A stretch of DNA of 64,000 bases from Lachnospiraceae bacterium (GTDB taxonomy: Bacteria > Bacillota > Clostridia > Lachnospirales > Lachnospiraceae), in assembly GCA_017500935.1 (NCBI GenBank), contig JAFVXW010000066.1, forward strand, positions 1 to 64,000, given 5' to 3'. Each line of letters opens with the position of its first letter. Positions within the stretch are counted from its first letter, which is position 1. Under the pieces are notes generated by a model that did no database searches, was not told the origin of the DNA, and worked only from the letters and a program-made list of their open reading frames with translations. A program made the position numbers and the translations under genes. Shown here piece after piece: positions 33,850 to 41,900 of this stretch.

Positions 33850-34227
33850 GTTTTCTGATTCTTTTAAATAAGATTCAGAATTTTCTGATAATTATTTTTA
33901 TCCGTTTTTTCGTTTATTTGTTTGTCAACGTGGGAAACTCACCAAAACAGTTGTTTGTTTCTAACGCTTTTTTATCCTTATCCATCCTGTTTTTTCGCCT
34001 GTGGATAATGTGCATAACTTCGTGTATAAGTCTTTTTCCTTATAAATTAAGGCTTTTTAAATGTGGATAACTTTTTATTTCCATTTTTACCGTTTTCAGC
34101 AAAATTCATTCATTTTTGTGCATATTTACAGTTTTGCCAATATCCGGTTCTAAATCCCGGATGTAAACTTTCAGACAACTTGTCGGGAATTGTCAGTAAA
34201 CATCGAAATTTCTATCTATACGCAAAA
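33850..34227. other. AT-rich gap without genes, with DnaA boxes
   Basis: Between the hpf promoter and the GH172 terminator there is no supported gene. The stretch is AT-rich and holds the DnaA-box cluster at 34000-34070. I saw no RNA gene or long hairpin other than a weak CCCGG/TCGGG pairing near 34155-34190. Confidence 0.7.
34000..34070 (+). promoter_or_regulatory. cluster of four DnaA boxes
   Basis: TGTGGATAA (34000-34008), TGTGCATAA (34009-34017), CGTGTATAA (34021-34029, one mismatch) and TGTGGATAA (34062-34070), all in the same direction; the consensus is TGTGNATAA. The first two are directly abutted. The region is AT-rich. dnaA, dnaN, rpmH and gidA are not nearby, so this is not a standard oriC setting. 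Confidence 0.65.
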
Positions 34228-34252
34228 CAGCCGCCCTGTACAAGGGGCGGCT
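34221..34252 (-). terminator. terminator after the GH172 gene
   Basis: On the minus strand CAGCCGCCCC pairs with GGGCGGCTG and is followed by TTTTGCG, about 22 bp past the stop. Confidence 0.75.
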
Positions 34253-34273
34253 GCCGCACATTTCATAGATGCA

Positions 34274-35448
34274 TTAAATTACTTCCAGATCATCTCTTGA
34301 ACCAAGCTGCGGGAAGGGATTATGGGGTTCTGCCTGATACCAGTATGCAACAGAGCAGATGTCATCCTGCAGCGGCAGGTAACGGCCTTCGCTTCTCCAG
34401 CCGATCGCCTGCATGGTCACTTTCAGATCGCTGTCAAAACGGATCGGGTCCATAATGTGATAACGGTACAGACTGTGACGGTTGCCAACAGCATTGGTGG
34501 CACGTCTGTTTGTGGTCACAGGTGTCATATTCTGATACATGCTGTACTGGGAAGATCTGCTGATCTGTACAGCCATTCCGTCAGGCTCTGCCATCATCAG
34601 ATCCTGATAGCCAAAGAAGGGAGCGCTGAAATTCTCGCAAAAGCCCCATGCGCCGCCGAAATAATCTTCTGTACCGGTACCGCAGTAGGTCGGAAACTCA
34701 CTGTCTCCGTCAATAAAGGCCTTGATCTCGCCTTCGCCCCACCAGCCCTGGTTGTTCTGCTGCCAGCCCATCTGGGTGCCGACATAATGTCCCTTTCCTT
34801 TGATGCCGTCAACGATCACATAATCATCTTTGTATTTTAAAGGATTGCTGCGGCGGAACTGTGCATGGAAATATGCCTCATCATCGGCAACCTCGCCCAG
34901 TTCATAGCTGATGGCATAAAAGAATCCGTTGATCTTCTTGGGAGAACGGTTCTCCACGGTAACCTTTGCATGTTTTCTGAAAGGCATCGGGAAAAAGCAG
35001 TTCATACCGCCGCTGGGATTGACATTGATCGGAATCGCCGTAATCTTAAGTCTTGTCAGGAACGGACATCCGAAGAAATCACCGACCGGCACTTCCACGC
35101 TGGGAGTTTCCTCATTATCCCAGTAAAAACGCAGGATCAGATCACGGTAATAAGGGTTATCCACTGTGATCCAGATGTGATTGATATTTGCCGGACCGTC
35201 CACATCCATGATCGTGGTTACAGATTCCGCTTCCAGATCAATGCAGGGACGTACTTTCCATTTCTGTCCAAGCTGACTGGCTGCTGTCTGCGCGATGGAC
35301 GGAAGCTGACCGATCTTTTCTACTTCCGGCTGTGTCACACCGGTAATGTCAGCCATACCGCCTTTTCCTTTTTCACCGTAAACATTTCTGCGGTGATCAG
35401 ACGTGTCTTTCCATTTTTGATTTTTGTGATGGATGCAAAACTGTTCAT
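34274..35448 (-). pseudogene. GH172 (DUF2961) glycoside hydrolase, apparently frameshifted near the N terminus
   Basis: The main frame from 35356 encodes 360 residues with clear DUF2961/GH172 marks: DVDGPANINHIWIT (about 52-65), LRFYWDNEETPSVEVPVGDFFG (about 75-96 region), EGEIKAFIDGDSEFPTYCG and GTGTEDYFGGAWG. GH172 acts on difructose dianhydride or alpha-arabino-/fructofuranosides. The natural start looks to be ATG 35448, with GGAGG 5 bp upstream, but that frame leaves the main one: one A is missing in the AAA run at 35385-35387. Adding it gives AENVYGEKGKGGMADITG, matching the family N terminus. It may be a real mutation or a sequence error. The FGGY kinase is 27 bp upstream. Confidence 0.8.
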
Positions 35449-35475
35449 AGCCACCTCCGTCTCTGATCTGTCAGA

Positions 35476-37077
35476 TCAAAACTTAAAATTTTCAACTGCC
35501 GCATGCTCTACGGACAGGCATTTTTTGTACTGTTCGATAAACGCATCATATCCTGCTGCATCTGCCGCATCGGGCTGTATGGTCTCAGACTGCATGGAAG
35601 CAAAAACTTTACTGTTCAGGTATTCTGCCAATGTTTCATTTTCTGCTTTCCATACCATGTAAGCTGCCAAAAGTGCAACACCCCATGCACCGCCCTCACC
35701 GGCTGTTTCCATCACGGAAACCGGCGCGTTGATAGCTGCTGCCAGAACCTTCTGACCGACACCTTTTGTTTTGAACAGACCGCCGTGACCGGTGATGCAG
35801 TCAATCTGTACCTTTTCCTGCTTCTGCAGAATATCCATACCGGTCTTTAATGCGCCCAGACAGGTGTATAAATGGGTGCGCATGAAATTGGCCAGTGTAA
35901 ATTTACTGTCGGGACAGCGCATAAACAGGGGACGGCCTTCATTAAATCCAGTGATGTGTTCACCGGAAAAATAGTTGTATGCCATCAGACCGCCACAGTC
36001 CTTGTCACCTTCCAGTGCTTTGTTGTAAAGAAGTCCAAAAAGAGTATTTTTATCAACATCTGCGCCCAGACATGCTGCAAATTCACCAAACAGATTTACC
36101 CATGCGTTCAGATCAGATGTACAGTTGTTGCAGTGAACCATGGCTACCGCTTCACCGGAGGGAGTGGTTACCATATCCAGCTCTTCATGATGTGCAGACA
36201 GCGGTTTTTCCAGTACAACCATAGAGAATACACTGGTTCCCGCAGATACATTGCCGGTTCTTACTGCAACCGCATTGGTCGCAACCATACCGGTTCCCGC
36301 ATCACCTTCAGGAGGACAGAGCGGAATACCAGCCTTTAATTTACCGGAAACATCCAGAAATGCAGCACCCTCTTTTGTCAGCACGCCAGCATCCTGTCCG
36401 GCAGTCAAAACCTTAGGCAGAATGTCTGCCAGCTTCCAGGAATATCCCTTGTCTGCGATCAGCGCATCAAATTGTTCCATCTTGGCTGTATCGTAATCAA
36501 GCGTCGCAGAATCGATCGGGAACATACCGGAGGCTTCTCCCACACCAGCCACCTTCTGTCCGGTCAAAAGCCAGTGAATGTAACAAGCCAGCGTACTCAG
36601 ATATGTAATATCTGCCACATGCTCTTCACCGTTTAAAATGGACTGGTACAGATGTGCCACACTCCATCTCTGGGGAATATTAAAGGAAAAAAGCTCTGAC
36701 AATTTCTGTGCAGCTTCTCCGGTAATGGTATTGCGCCAGGTTCTGAAAGGCACCATCAGTTCATTCTTATCATTAAATACCATGTAGCCATGCATCATGC
36801 CGGAAATACCGATGGCAGCAACTTCTGTCAGCTCCTCATCGTACTGTTCCCAAACATTCTTTGCAAGATCGGCATAGCTGTCCTGCAGTCCATTGTGGAT
36901 ATCCTCCAGACTGTATGTCCATACGCCATTTTCCAGACGGTTCTCCCAGTCATAGCTTCCGGATGCAATGGGTTCATGTGCTTCATTGATCAGTACAGAT
37001 TTGATACGGGTGGAGCCAAGTTCGATACCGATCACGCAGCGACCGCTTTGTATACATTTTTTTGCTGTTTCATTCAT
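35476..37077 (-). CDS. FGGY-family carbohydrate kinase (ribulokinase/xylulokinase type)
   Basis: ATP-dependent sugar kinase of 533 residues with the ASKHA fold. It opens with [16 protein letters not shown] (phosphate 1 loop, about 15-30), has [13 protein letters not shown] (about 87) and the second-domain [26 protein letters not shown] and [15 protein letters not shown] (about 435-475). This subfamily is often near pentose isomerase/epimerase genes in Firmicutes, but here it lies before a GH172 gene only. The sugar is likely a ketopentose; arabinose-derived ribulose would fit the GH172 link. It shares a transcript with GH172 (27-bp gap). Confidence 0.85.
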   Translation of the reverse strand: MNETAKKCIQSGRCVIGIELGSTRIKSVLINEAHEPIASGSYDWENRLENGVWTYSLEDIHNGLQDSYADLAKNVWEQYDEELTEVAAIGISGMMHGYMVFNDKNELMVPFRTWRNTITGEAAQKLSELFSFNIPQRWSVAHLYQSILNGEEHVADITYLSTLACYIHWLLTGQKVAGVGEASGMFPIDSATLDYDTAKMEQFDALIADKGYSWKLADILPKVLTAGQDAGVLTKEGAAFLDVSGKLKAGIPLCPPEGDAGTGMVATNAVAVRTGNVSAGTSVFSMVVLEKPLSAHHEELDMVTTPSGEAVAMVHCNNCTSDLNAWVNLFGEFAACLGADVDKNTLFGLLYNKALEGDKDCGGLMAYNYFSGEHITGFNEGRPLFMRCPDSKFTLANFMRTHLYTCLGALKTGMDILQKQEKVQIDCITGHGGLFKTKGVGQKVLAAAINAPVSVMETAGEGGAWGVALLAAYMVWKAENETLAEYLNSKVFASMQSETIQPDAADAAGYDAFIEQYKKCLSVEHAAVENFKF

Positions 37078-37210
37078 AGGTGCAGCCTCCTGTTTCTACT
37101 CTGTTCCTGCCATTTTTGACAGGATTATCTGTTTATAATGATACTAGGCAAATCTGTGTTTGTCCACTGATATTCTTTTTATTGTACAAAATCAGATACA
37201 ATAAACAGGT

Positions 37211-37242
37211 AAAAAAACAGCGCAGCATTTTGATTGCTGCGC
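37211..37242 (-). terminator. terminator after the NlpC/P60 gene
   Basis: On the minus strand GCGCAGCA pairs with TGCTGCGC, followed by TGTTTTTTT, 24 bp past the stop. Confidence 0.88.
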
Positions 37243-37265
37243 CGTCAGGCTGTTCATTATTTGTA

Positions 37266-38528
37266 TCAGAAAATTCTTCTGATCGCCAAAGGTTTACGGT
37301 AGCTTGCATCAGATACCTTGATACCTGTCTTTTTGGTACTTGCATGAACGATCTGTCCGTTGCCGATGTAGATCGCTACATGACCGGAATAACAGATGAT
37401 GTCACCGGGCTGTGCCTCTGCCATGCTGCCTACTGCATATCCGACATATCTGTCAGAATAGGAGGAATGGGGAAGACTCACACCGAAATTCTTGTATACA
37501 CTCATAACAAAACCGGAACAGTCTGCACCGTTTGTCAGGCTAGTGCCGCCGTATACATAAGGATTGCCAACAAACTGCAGTGCAAAGCTTGCAACCGCCT
37601 GTCCAAGGCTGGAAGATGCTGCCGTAATTGCTGAAGCAGACTGTGTTGCCGCCTGCTGCGCTGCCTTTTCGGCTGCCTTGGCAGCTTCTTTTTCACGAAG
37701 CTTGGCTTCTGCTGCTTCTGCTGCTCTTCTGGATTCTTCTCTCGCCTGTGCTTCCGCTGCCAGACGTGCCGCTTCTTCCTCTTTGGATTCCGCAGTCACA
37801 TATTCTACAGCCACATCCACATAATCTGCGGATACCCAGCCGTCACCTTCTTCAATACTTACCTTAACAAAACCGTCTGCGGTATCCAGCACACTCAGCT
37901 GATCCCCTCTGGGAATCAGACCAAGGATCGTTGCTTCCAGACTGGGCTCTGTTCTGACACGCAGTGTCTCAGCTGTTACAGTTGCGATCTTATTACCGAC
38001 TTCATCCGCAATCTGTTTGGCTTCTGCACCGACCTTGAAATATTCAGCCTTTACATAACCTTCCACATTACCGGATTTGATCTGATACCAGTCATCCACC
38101 TGAGCGATCAGAGTACCAACGGAATTATCATACAGCTTACCGACAATCTCACCTTCTGTGCTGGGAGTATTGCGGATATTTACATGACTGTTGACCTGTG
38201 CGATGATCAGATCCGGTTCTTCGGTCTGTTCTTCGGTCAGCTTGGTCTTATTTTCTTTCACGCGGGGTTCCACTGCCCAGACAATTTCCAGATCACTGAC
38301 ATTGAGATTGCTGTTGTCCACATATGCGATATCGGTATCTGTTACAACTGCAGTGATCTCATTGCGGATCGCTGCTACAGAAGCTCCGTCATTCATTGTC
38401 AAACCCAGGCCTGCTGCCGGAAGAGATCCCATCACTGCATTCGCCGCAAAACTCTGAACACCGGAACCAGTAAAAAAGATTGCTGCCGCAATGGCGCAGA
38501 TACCTGCTTTTGTCCATATATGTTTCAT
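37266..38528 (-). CDS. secreted NlpC/P60 endopeptidase with SH3 domains
   Basis: Peptidoglycan DL-endopeptidase of 420 residues, exported. Order: signal peptide (about 1-28, ending near SFAANA), a spacer, two bacterial SH3 domains (about 110-170 and 185-245, each with the RxxPSxEAxxxG-type pattern), an Ala/Glu/Arg-rich coiled linker (about 250-295), and the NlpC/P60 domain with catalytic Cys in GADCSGFVMSVY, His in GHVAIYIGNG and His in IVHAST. ATG 38528 (AGGAG 6 bp upstream) is the only start that yields a signal peptide. WalR-like boxes lie in its leader, in line with control by the cell-wall two-component system. Confidence 0.92.
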   Translation of the reverse strand: MKHIWTKAGICAIAAAIFFTGSGVQSFAANAVMGSLPAAGLGLTMNDGASVAAIRNEITAVVTDTDIAYVDNSNLNVSDLEIVWAVEPRVKENKTKLTEEQTEEPDLIIAQVNSHVNIRNTPSTEGEIVGKLYDNSVGTLIAQVDDWYQIKSGNVEGYVKAEYFKVGAEAKQIADEVGNKIATVTAETLRVRTEPSLEATILGLIPRGDQLSVLDTADGFVKVSIEEGDGWVSADYVDVAVEYVTAESKEEEAARLAAEAQAREESRRAAEAAEAKLREKEAAKAAEKAAQQAATQSASAITAASSSLGQAVASFALQFVGNPYVYGGTSLTNGADCSGFVMSVYKNFGVSLPHSSYSDRYVGYAVGSMAEAQPGDIICYSGHVAIYIGNGQIVHASTKKTGIKVSDASYRKPLAIRRIF

Positions 38529-38553
38529 ATTTTCTCCTGCGTATTTATACTTT

Positions 38554-38590
38554 GTTACATTTGTTACAATTTTGTTACATGTCTTACACG
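38554..38590 (-). promoter_or_regulatory. WalR-like operator repeats
   Basis: On the minus strand three TGTAAC hexamers (38574-38579, 38563-38568, 38554-38559) and an upstream TGTAAG (about 38583-38588). The first two are spaced by 5 bp, fitting the WalR/YycF consensus of two TGTAAC-type hexamers with N5. They lie downstream of the -10 box, in the transcribed leader, so a repressor role is as likely as activation. Confidence 0.6.
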
Positions 38591-38598
38591 CAAGATTT

Positions 38599-38627
38599 AC
38601 TATAACATTTATGGGCTTTTTTGTCAA
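38599..38627 (-). promoter_or_regulatory. sigma-A promoter for the NlpC/P60 gene
   Basis: Consensus -35 TTGACA (38622-38627), 17-bp spacer, -10 TATAGT (38599-38604) on the minus strand. Confidence 0.8.
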
Positions 38628-38687
38628 TCTTGGGCAGTTGGCAAATTGTGTTATCCCGCAAAAAAATGACTTATTTTTTACATTGTA

Positions 38688-39608
38688 TTAAATTTTATAC
38701 AATTCTCTTAAATATTCCTCTGCCGAAGCCACTGCGTTGGCTCCGTCGGCAGCTGCCGTGATGATCTGGCGCAGCTTTTTGGTACGGATATCCCCTGCCG
38801 CATATAAGCCGGGGACAGAAGTTTTGCAGTCTTCTCCTGCGATCAGATATCCAGCTTCATCCATATCCGCAATTTTGGCAAACTGTGCTGTCTGAGGTGT
38901 AATGCCCACCGCAATAAAGACACCGTCTGTTTCCAGCGTCGTTTCCTCCTGTGTCTGTACATTATGAAGCACCAGTGAGGCCACTTTCTGTTCCCCGCAG
39001 ATTTCCTTTACGGTATGATGATACAAAATTTCCACATTCGGCAGTGCAAATAACTGCTCCTGCAGACTTTTTGCCGCGCGCAGCTCATCCCTTCTGTGGA
39101 TCAGATATACTTTTTTACAGCTTCTTGCCAGAAAAACCGCATCTTCCACAGCCACATCGCCGCCGCCCACAACGGCAGTCACCTTATTTCTGAAAAAAGC
39201 GCCGTCGCAGGTCGCACAATAAGAAACACCGCGGCCAGAAAATGCCTCTTCACCGGGCACTTCCAGATGTCTGTGTGTGGCTCCTGCCGCCAAAATCACT
39301 GCCTTTGCCTCAAAAATACCTTCTGTTGTGGTAACCTTCCAGGTCTGTCCGCATTTTTCGATCTGTTCGGCCCGGCCTTCCGTAAATTCAGCGCCCAGCC
39401 TGTCCGCATGCTCCCGAAACTGCATTCCCATTTCAAAGCCGCTGATTCCGGGCAATCCCAGATAATTGTCCACCTCATAAGTATTTAAAACCTGTCCGCC
39501 GCTCATGGGATTTTCCTCGATCACCAAGGTTGAAAATCCTGCTCTTTTTCCGTAAACGGCTGCGGAAAGCCCGGCGGGTCCGCTGCCGATAATGATCAGA
39601 TCATACAT
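38688..39608 (-). CDS. trxB: thioredoxin-disulfide reductase
   Basis: FAD enzyme of 306 residues that reduces thioredoxin or a similar protein. The FAD loop is IIGSGPAGLSAAVYG (about 6-20), the redox-active pair is CATC in SYCATCDGAFFRNK (about 131-134), the second nucleotide loop VVGGGDVAVEDAVFLA (about 148), and the final FAD motif GLYAAGDIRTKKLRQI (about 270). Length is normal. AGGAGG lies before the ATG. It stands alone, so its partner thioredoxin is elsewhere. Some Clostridia enzymes of this shape take electrons from ferredoxin; the sequence alone does not settle it. Confidence 0.92.
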   Translation of the reverse strand: MYDLIIIGSGPAGLSAAVYGKRAGFSTLVIEENPMSGGQVLNTYEVDNYLGLPGISGFEMGMQFREHADRLGAEFTEGRAEQIEKCGQTWKVTTTEGIFEAKAVILAAGATHRHLEVPGEEAFSGRGVSYCATCDGAFFRNKVTAVVGGGDVAVEDAVFLARSCKKVYLIHRRDELRAAKSLQEQLFALPNVEILYHHTVKEICGEQKVASLVLHNVQTQEETTLETDGVFIAVGITPQTAQFAKIADMDEAGYLIAGEDCKTSVPGLYAAGDIRTKKLRQIITAAADGANAVASAEEYLRELYKI

Positions 39609-39720
39609 CTGTATTTTCCTCCTTTTATTGCTGTAAATCTGTCGTCAATATCATTTTGACTTTGGTTAGTTTCAGTATACGCATTATAACTGTATTTTAC
39701 AATCCTTCCCGACAAAATGC

Positions 39721-39749
39721 TTTGCACCTTCTGCCGCAGATGGTATACT
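39721..39749 (+). promoter_or_regulatory. sigma-A promoter for the SDR gene
   Basis: -35 TTTGCA (39721-39726), 17-bp spacer, -10 TATACT (39744-39749). Confidence 0.55.
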
Positions 39750-39810
39750 ATTTAAAATATTAAAACCATCCTGTGTTTTCATTTTCTCTTGCCAAAAGAA
39801 AGGACTTTTT

Positions 39811-40533
39811 ATGCATACTAAAACAGCACTGATCACCGGCGCATCCCGCGGCATCGGAAAAGCACTCGCCGAAGCTTTTGCAGCTGCCGGCTATGATCTG
39901 TATCTTACCTGCATTCATTCTAAAGAGCTGCTTCATTCTCTTTGCCGCCGACTGTCAGAACAATATCAGATCCGATGTATTCCTTTTGTGGGTGACATGG
40001 GCGACTATGAAACCGTTAAACAGCTTTTTTCCGGAATTTCCCATCTGGATGTTGTGATCAATAATGCGGGAATCTCCCACATCGGTCTTTTGTCAGATAT
40101 GACACCGGCACAATGGCATCATGTGATGGCAACCAATCTGGATGCTGTCTTTTACACCAGCAAACTGGCAATTCCCCTGATGCTGCAAAAAAAATCCGGA
40201 CGCATCATCAACATTTCCTCCATCTGGGGAAATGCAGGTGCCTCCATGGAAACTGCCTATTCTGCTTCCAAAGGTGCTGTAAACAGCTTTACCCGTGCAC
40301 TGGCCAAGGAGCTTGCCCCCAGCGGCATCTGTGTGAATGCCATCGCCTGCGGTGTGATCTACACCGACATGAACCGCTGCTTTGACGAAGAAGAAATGCA
40401 GATGATCATCGACGAGATCCCTGCTGACCGACTGGGCAGACCGGAAGAAGTCGCTGACTTTGCCCTGCAGCTGGCAGATGCCCCTTCCTATCTGACCGGA
40501 CAGATCATCACCTTGGACGGCGGCTATTTATAA
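39811..40533 (+). CDS. SDR oxidoreductase, possible EF-P 5-aminopentanone reductase (YmfI-like)
   Basis: Short-chain dehydrogenase of 240 residues. It shows TGASRGIGKALAEAF (NADP loop, about 9-23), NNAGIS (about 87), the catalytic Ser in IINISSIWGNAGAS and YSASK (Tyr and Lys, about 150-154), and a C-terminal ADAPSYLTGQIITLDGGYL typical of FabG-like proteins. The order of segments resembles the B. subtilis YmfI type, which reduces the EF-P modification precursor, but a general FabG-like role cannot be excluded. AAAGGAC precedes the ATG. It is monocistronic. Confidence 0.82.
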   Translation: MHTKTALITGASRGIGKALAEAFAAAGYDLYLTCIHSKELLHSLCRRLSEQYQIRCIPFVGDMGDYETVKQLFSGISHLDVVINNAGISHIGLLSDMTPAQWHHVMATNLDAVFYTSKLAIPLMLQKKSGRIINISSIWGNAGASMETAYSASKGAVNSFTRALAKELAPSGICVNAIACGVIYTDMNRCFDEEEMQMIIDEIPADRLGRPEEVADFALQLADAPSYLTGQIITLDGGYL

Positions 40534-40576
40534 ATAAGCGCCCTGGTATAAAAAAGCGAGTCCCCAAAAATGCAGC

Positions 40577-40603
40577 GGCTGTGACCTTTCAAACGTCACA
40601 GCC
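40577..40603. terminator. hairpin between converging genes
   Basis: GGCTGTGAC pairs with GTCACAGCC around a 9-nt loop. On the plus strand CCCTTATTATTTC follows, on the minus strand GCTGCATTTTTG. It lies between the SDR gene and a minus-strand membrane protein gene. Confidence 0.65.
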
Positions 40604-40618
40604 CCCTTATTATTTCTA

Positions 40619-41017
40619 TTATCTTCTCTTTACACTCTTGGGAAAGGGTTTGGGTTTCATTTTCTTTTCTGCCTTATCCTTCATACGTGTCAAAATTCTT
40701 CTGATACAAAAGATCATATAAGCTGCTTCCGCATAAGTCAGAATCAGTACCGGCAGGATACCGCCCAGCACAAACAGCTGTGAAACCGTAAACACAAACA
40801 GGATCGGAAGCGGTACCACAAAGCTGTATTTTTCAAAACTGACTGCAAACCAGCCTACCACACCCATAAAAATCACATTTATGATCAGGTAAACCACCTG
40901 TGTTCCGTAAATACTAAACTGCTCATTGGGCACCAGATTGACCAGGATCGGGAGCGCAAAAAACAAAAACAAAGAAGCTGCCATCATGATCAGAAATACC
41001 TTTAAATCTCTTTTCAT
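40619..41017 (-). CDS. small membrane protein, unknown
   Basis: A 132-residue protein with about four hydrophobic segments (about 8-28, 42-60, 68-88 and 88-106), ending in a very basic tail (about 108-132, many K and R). I do not recognise the family. It has an AAAGGA site and a good promoter (41049-41077), so it is likely real. It is divergent from the D-lyxose isomerase gene. Confidence 0.7.
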   Translation of the reverse strand: MKRDLKVFLIMMAASLFLFFALPILVNLVPNEQFSIYGTQVVYLIINVIFMGVVGWFAVSFEKYSFVVPLPILFVFTVSQLFVLGGILPVLILTYAEAAYMIFCIRRILTRMKDKAEKKMKPKPFPKSVKRR

Positions 41018-41048
41018 TTTCTATCTATCCTTTCGTGCAATTTCTTCT

Positions 41049-41077
41049 ATTATATATTTCTATCTTTTGTTTGTAAA
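41049..41077 (-). promoter_or_regulatory. sigma-A promoter for the small membrane protein
   Basis: -35 TTTACA (41072-41077), 17-bp spacer, -10 TATAAT (41049-41054) on the minus strand. Its -35 lies 3 bp from the -35 of the divergent promoter at 41081-41109. Confidence 0.7.
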
Positions 41078-41080
41078 CAT

Positions 41081-41109
41081 TTGACAATCATTTTTGTATT
41101 TGATACGCT
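41081..41109 (+). promoter_or_regulatory. sigma-A promoter for the D-lyxose isomerase gene
   Basis: -35 TTGACA (41081-41086), 17-bp spacer, -10 TACGCT (41104-41109). Confidence 0.7.
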
Positions 41110-41152
41110 TTTATATAGAAACTTACAGGACTCTTAAAGGAGGATTTTATCC

Positions 41153-41839
41153 ATGAAAAGATCAGAGATCAATAAAGCGTTAAAAGAACTGGAAGCAATG
41201 TGCAAGGAATACCGTTTTGCACTGCCTCCTTTCTGTGATTTTACCCCCGAACAGTGGCAGACCATCGGTCATGAGTATGACGAAGTTCGCGACTGTATGC
41301 TCGGCTGGGATATCACCGACTTTGGTATGGGTGATTTTGACAAGATCGGCTTCTCTCTCATCACCATCCGTAACGGCAACCGTGCCATGATCGACAAATA
41401 CCCCAAGGTATATGCAGAAAAGCTGTTATACTTAAAAGAAGGCCAGAGCGCATGCAATCATTTCCACTGGTATAAAACCGAAGATATCATCAACCGCGGC
41501 GGCGGCAATGTTTTAATCCGCGTATACAACTCTCTGGAAAACGAAGAGATTGACTATGAATCCGATGTAACCGTACATACTGACGGCCGCACCTACACCG
41601 TGCCCGCGGGTACTCAGATCAAGCTGACCCCCGGCGAAAGCATTCATATCCAGCAGTTTATGTATCATGACTTCCAGGTAGAAGAAGGCTCCGGCCCGGT
41701 TCTGTTAGGTGAAGTCAGCCAGTGCAATGATGACAACACTGACAACCGTTTCAATCCTCCTGTTGGCAGATTCCCTACCATTGAAGAGGATGAGCCTCCT
41801 TACAGACTGCTCTGCAACGAATATCCTGCAGCAAAATAA
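41153..41839 (+). CDS. D-lyxose/D-mannose isomerase (cupin type)
   Basis: A 228-residue cupin enzyme that interconverts D-lyxose with D-xylulose and D-mannose with D-fructose. Metal-ligand pattern: NHFHWYKTEDIINRGGG (His-x-His and Glu, about 102-118) and a later His in IHIQQFMYHDF (about 165-175). Sequence length and the opening KRSEINKALKELEAMC fit the family. AGGAGG lies before the ATG. It sits next to a GH38 mannosidase, so mannose is the likelier substrate in the cell. A strong terminator follows. Confidence 0.9.
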   Translation: MKRSEINKALKELEAMCKEYRFALPPFCDFTPEQWQTIGHEYDEVRDCMLGWDITDFGMGDFDKIGFSLITIRNGNRAMIDKYPKVYAEKLLYLKEGQSACNHFHWYKTEDIINRGGGNVLIRVYNSLENEEIDYESDVTVHTDGRTYTVPAGTQIKLTPGESIHIQQFMYHDFQVEEGSGPVLLGEVSQCNDDNTDNRFNPPVGRFPTIEEDEPPYRLLCNEYPAAK

Positions 41840-41858
41840 TAAAAGTTTACACAAAAGC

Positions 41859-41889
41859 GGCGGTGCTGTAAAGCACCGCCATTTTTTTA
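41859..41889. terminator. terminator between D-lyxose isomerase and GH38 genes
   Basis: GGCGGTGC pairs with GCACCGCC and is followed by ATTTTTTTAT. It serves the plus-strand gene and may also stop the converging GH38 transcript. Confidence 0.85.
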
Positions 41890-41900
41890 TGATTCTGTTA

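Noticed and set aside
34000-34070. Chromosomal origin oriC
   Set aside because: The boxes are there, but dnaA, dnaN, rpmH, rnpA and gidA are absent; genes on both sides run in the same direction. I report only a DnaA-box cluster.
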